Positions 63,644 to 64,000 of a DNA stretch of 64,000 nt are shown here, in pieces. This DNA is from Phycisphaerae bacterium (lineage in GTDB: Bacteria; Planctomycetota; Phycisphaerae; UBA1845; UTPLA1): NCBI GenBank assembly GCA_019636475.1, contig JAHBXN010000003.1:372001-436000 (forward strand), read 5' to 3'. The notes below the pieces were generated by a model that worked only from the letters and a program-made list of their open reading frames with translations, was not told where the DNA came from and did not search any database. The first letter of the stretch is position 1. Each line of letters starts with the position of its first letter. A program made the translations under genes and the position numbers.

Positions 63644-64000
63644 ACCGACGACAGGTCATTCAAACGCCCCGGCTGTCACTCGTTTGCGGTGACGTCGAAA
63701 TGGCTCGCGCTGCCGCGGAAGGCGATCACGCCGCATTTGCCCTGGCGCTTGATGCTCATGTTCCGCCGGAGTGGCCGCCGGAGATCATGGCTGATGCTCA
63801 AGCACCGTTGGTCCGTCTGATCGACTCCGGAGGCAGTTCGATGAGCGGGCTGGCGTGGTATCTAGTTCTGCGCGAAAAGAAGTCGTTAATCGGCTTCGTC
63901 GGGTTCAAGGGCCCGCCGCGGGATGGCCGACTGGATATTGGATATGCAATCCTGGACGCGCACCACGGGAAGGGCTATGCAGCCGAAGCAGTTCGAGCCC
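63640..64000 (+). CDS. GNAT-family N-acetyltransferase, cut by window end
   Basis: Reads through the window edge; 120 residues are visible. It begins at GTG 63640, which overlaps the MATE stop (GTGA). RimJ/RimL-like start (IQTPRLSLVCGD), strand LIGFVGFKG, DIGYAILDAHHGKGYAAEAVRA with the acetyl-CoA-binding motif. Coupling to the efflux pump suggests it may acetylate a substrate of the pump, which is inference. Confidence 0.85.
   Translation, partial: MNRRQVIQTPRLSLVCGDVEMARAAAEGDHAAFALALDAHVPPEWPPEIMADAQAPLVRLIDSGGSSMSGLAWYLVLREKKSLIGFVGFKGPPRDGRLDIGYAILDAHHGKGYAAEAVRA

Overview
The window (64 kb, GC-rich, no rRNA, no phage or insertion sequence, no CRISPR) looks like chromosome from a member of the Planctomycetota. 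The case rests on the protein repertoire: two ECF sigma factor/Ser-Thr kinase modules, one kinase carrying a formylglycine-enzyme-like tail and the other TPRs; a DUF1573 lipoprotein; secreted proteins with thrombospondin type-3, PKD and choice-of-anchor D repeats; and a GldA/GldF/GldG/DUF4340 transporter set. No marker fixes the class or genus. Several starts were moved from the longest open frame to an internal codon with a good Shine-Dalgarno sequence; this is stated in each entry.

Layout. 1-2.7 kb: end of a Bat-type operon (batD, TPR-SH3 protein). 2.8-6.0 kb: CpcT/CpeT-like lipoprotein, catalase, small membrane protein. 6.2-14.0 kb: Gld-like ABC transporter operon (ATPase, permease, 897-residue GldG-like protein, four-repeat DUF4340 protein, small membrane protein). 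14-18.5 kb: zinc-ribbon bactofilin, folC, membrane protein, pilT. 18.7-25.8 kb: HDAC-like deacetylase, then arginine breakdown genes (arginine deiminase, ornithine carbamoyltransferase, a COG2403 GTPase/cyclic-DPG synthetase-like protein, ornithine aminotransferase) with a probable free-standing structured RNA between the last two. 25.9-29.2 kb: tRNA-Arg(CCG), STAS protein, astacin-type metalloprotease. 29.3-34.4 kb: envelope polysaccharide genes (flippase, glycosyltransferase) with a Tat-exported PLP enzyme. 35-42.5 kb: ACT protein, DUF1573 lipoprotein, first sigma/kinase pair, secreted PKD-cyclophilin fusion. 43-48 kb: two coupled PilZ genes, hflX, a short rlmN-like gene, tRNA-Cys. 48.3-57.5 kb: BlaI-type regulator, methyltransferase, zinc-ribbon membrane protein, second sigma/kinase pair, and divergent from it two secreted proteins, one a matrixin-type metalloprotease. 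57.7-64 kb: rpsD, miaB, NifU-like protein, PrcB-like lipoprotein, MATE efflux gene behind a probable attenuator, and a truncated GNAT gene.

How it fits together. The arginine cluster would turn arginine into citrulline, ornithine and glutamate semialdehyde; the expected carbamate kinase is not present. The sigma/kinase modules are typical envelope or stress signalling units. Two secreted metalloproteases share a Gly-Cys-Gly/hydrophobic/Arg C-terminal tail that suggests a common surface-sorting route.

Most worth following up: the ~146-nt structured RNA at 24269-24414 with its own promoter and terminator; the MATE leader at 61864-62071 (promoter, 14-bp palindrome, upstream ORF, mutually exclusive antiterminator and terminator); and the arginine cluster lacking carbamate kinase but carrying a COG2403 protein. 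All functional statements come from reading sequence; no database search was run.
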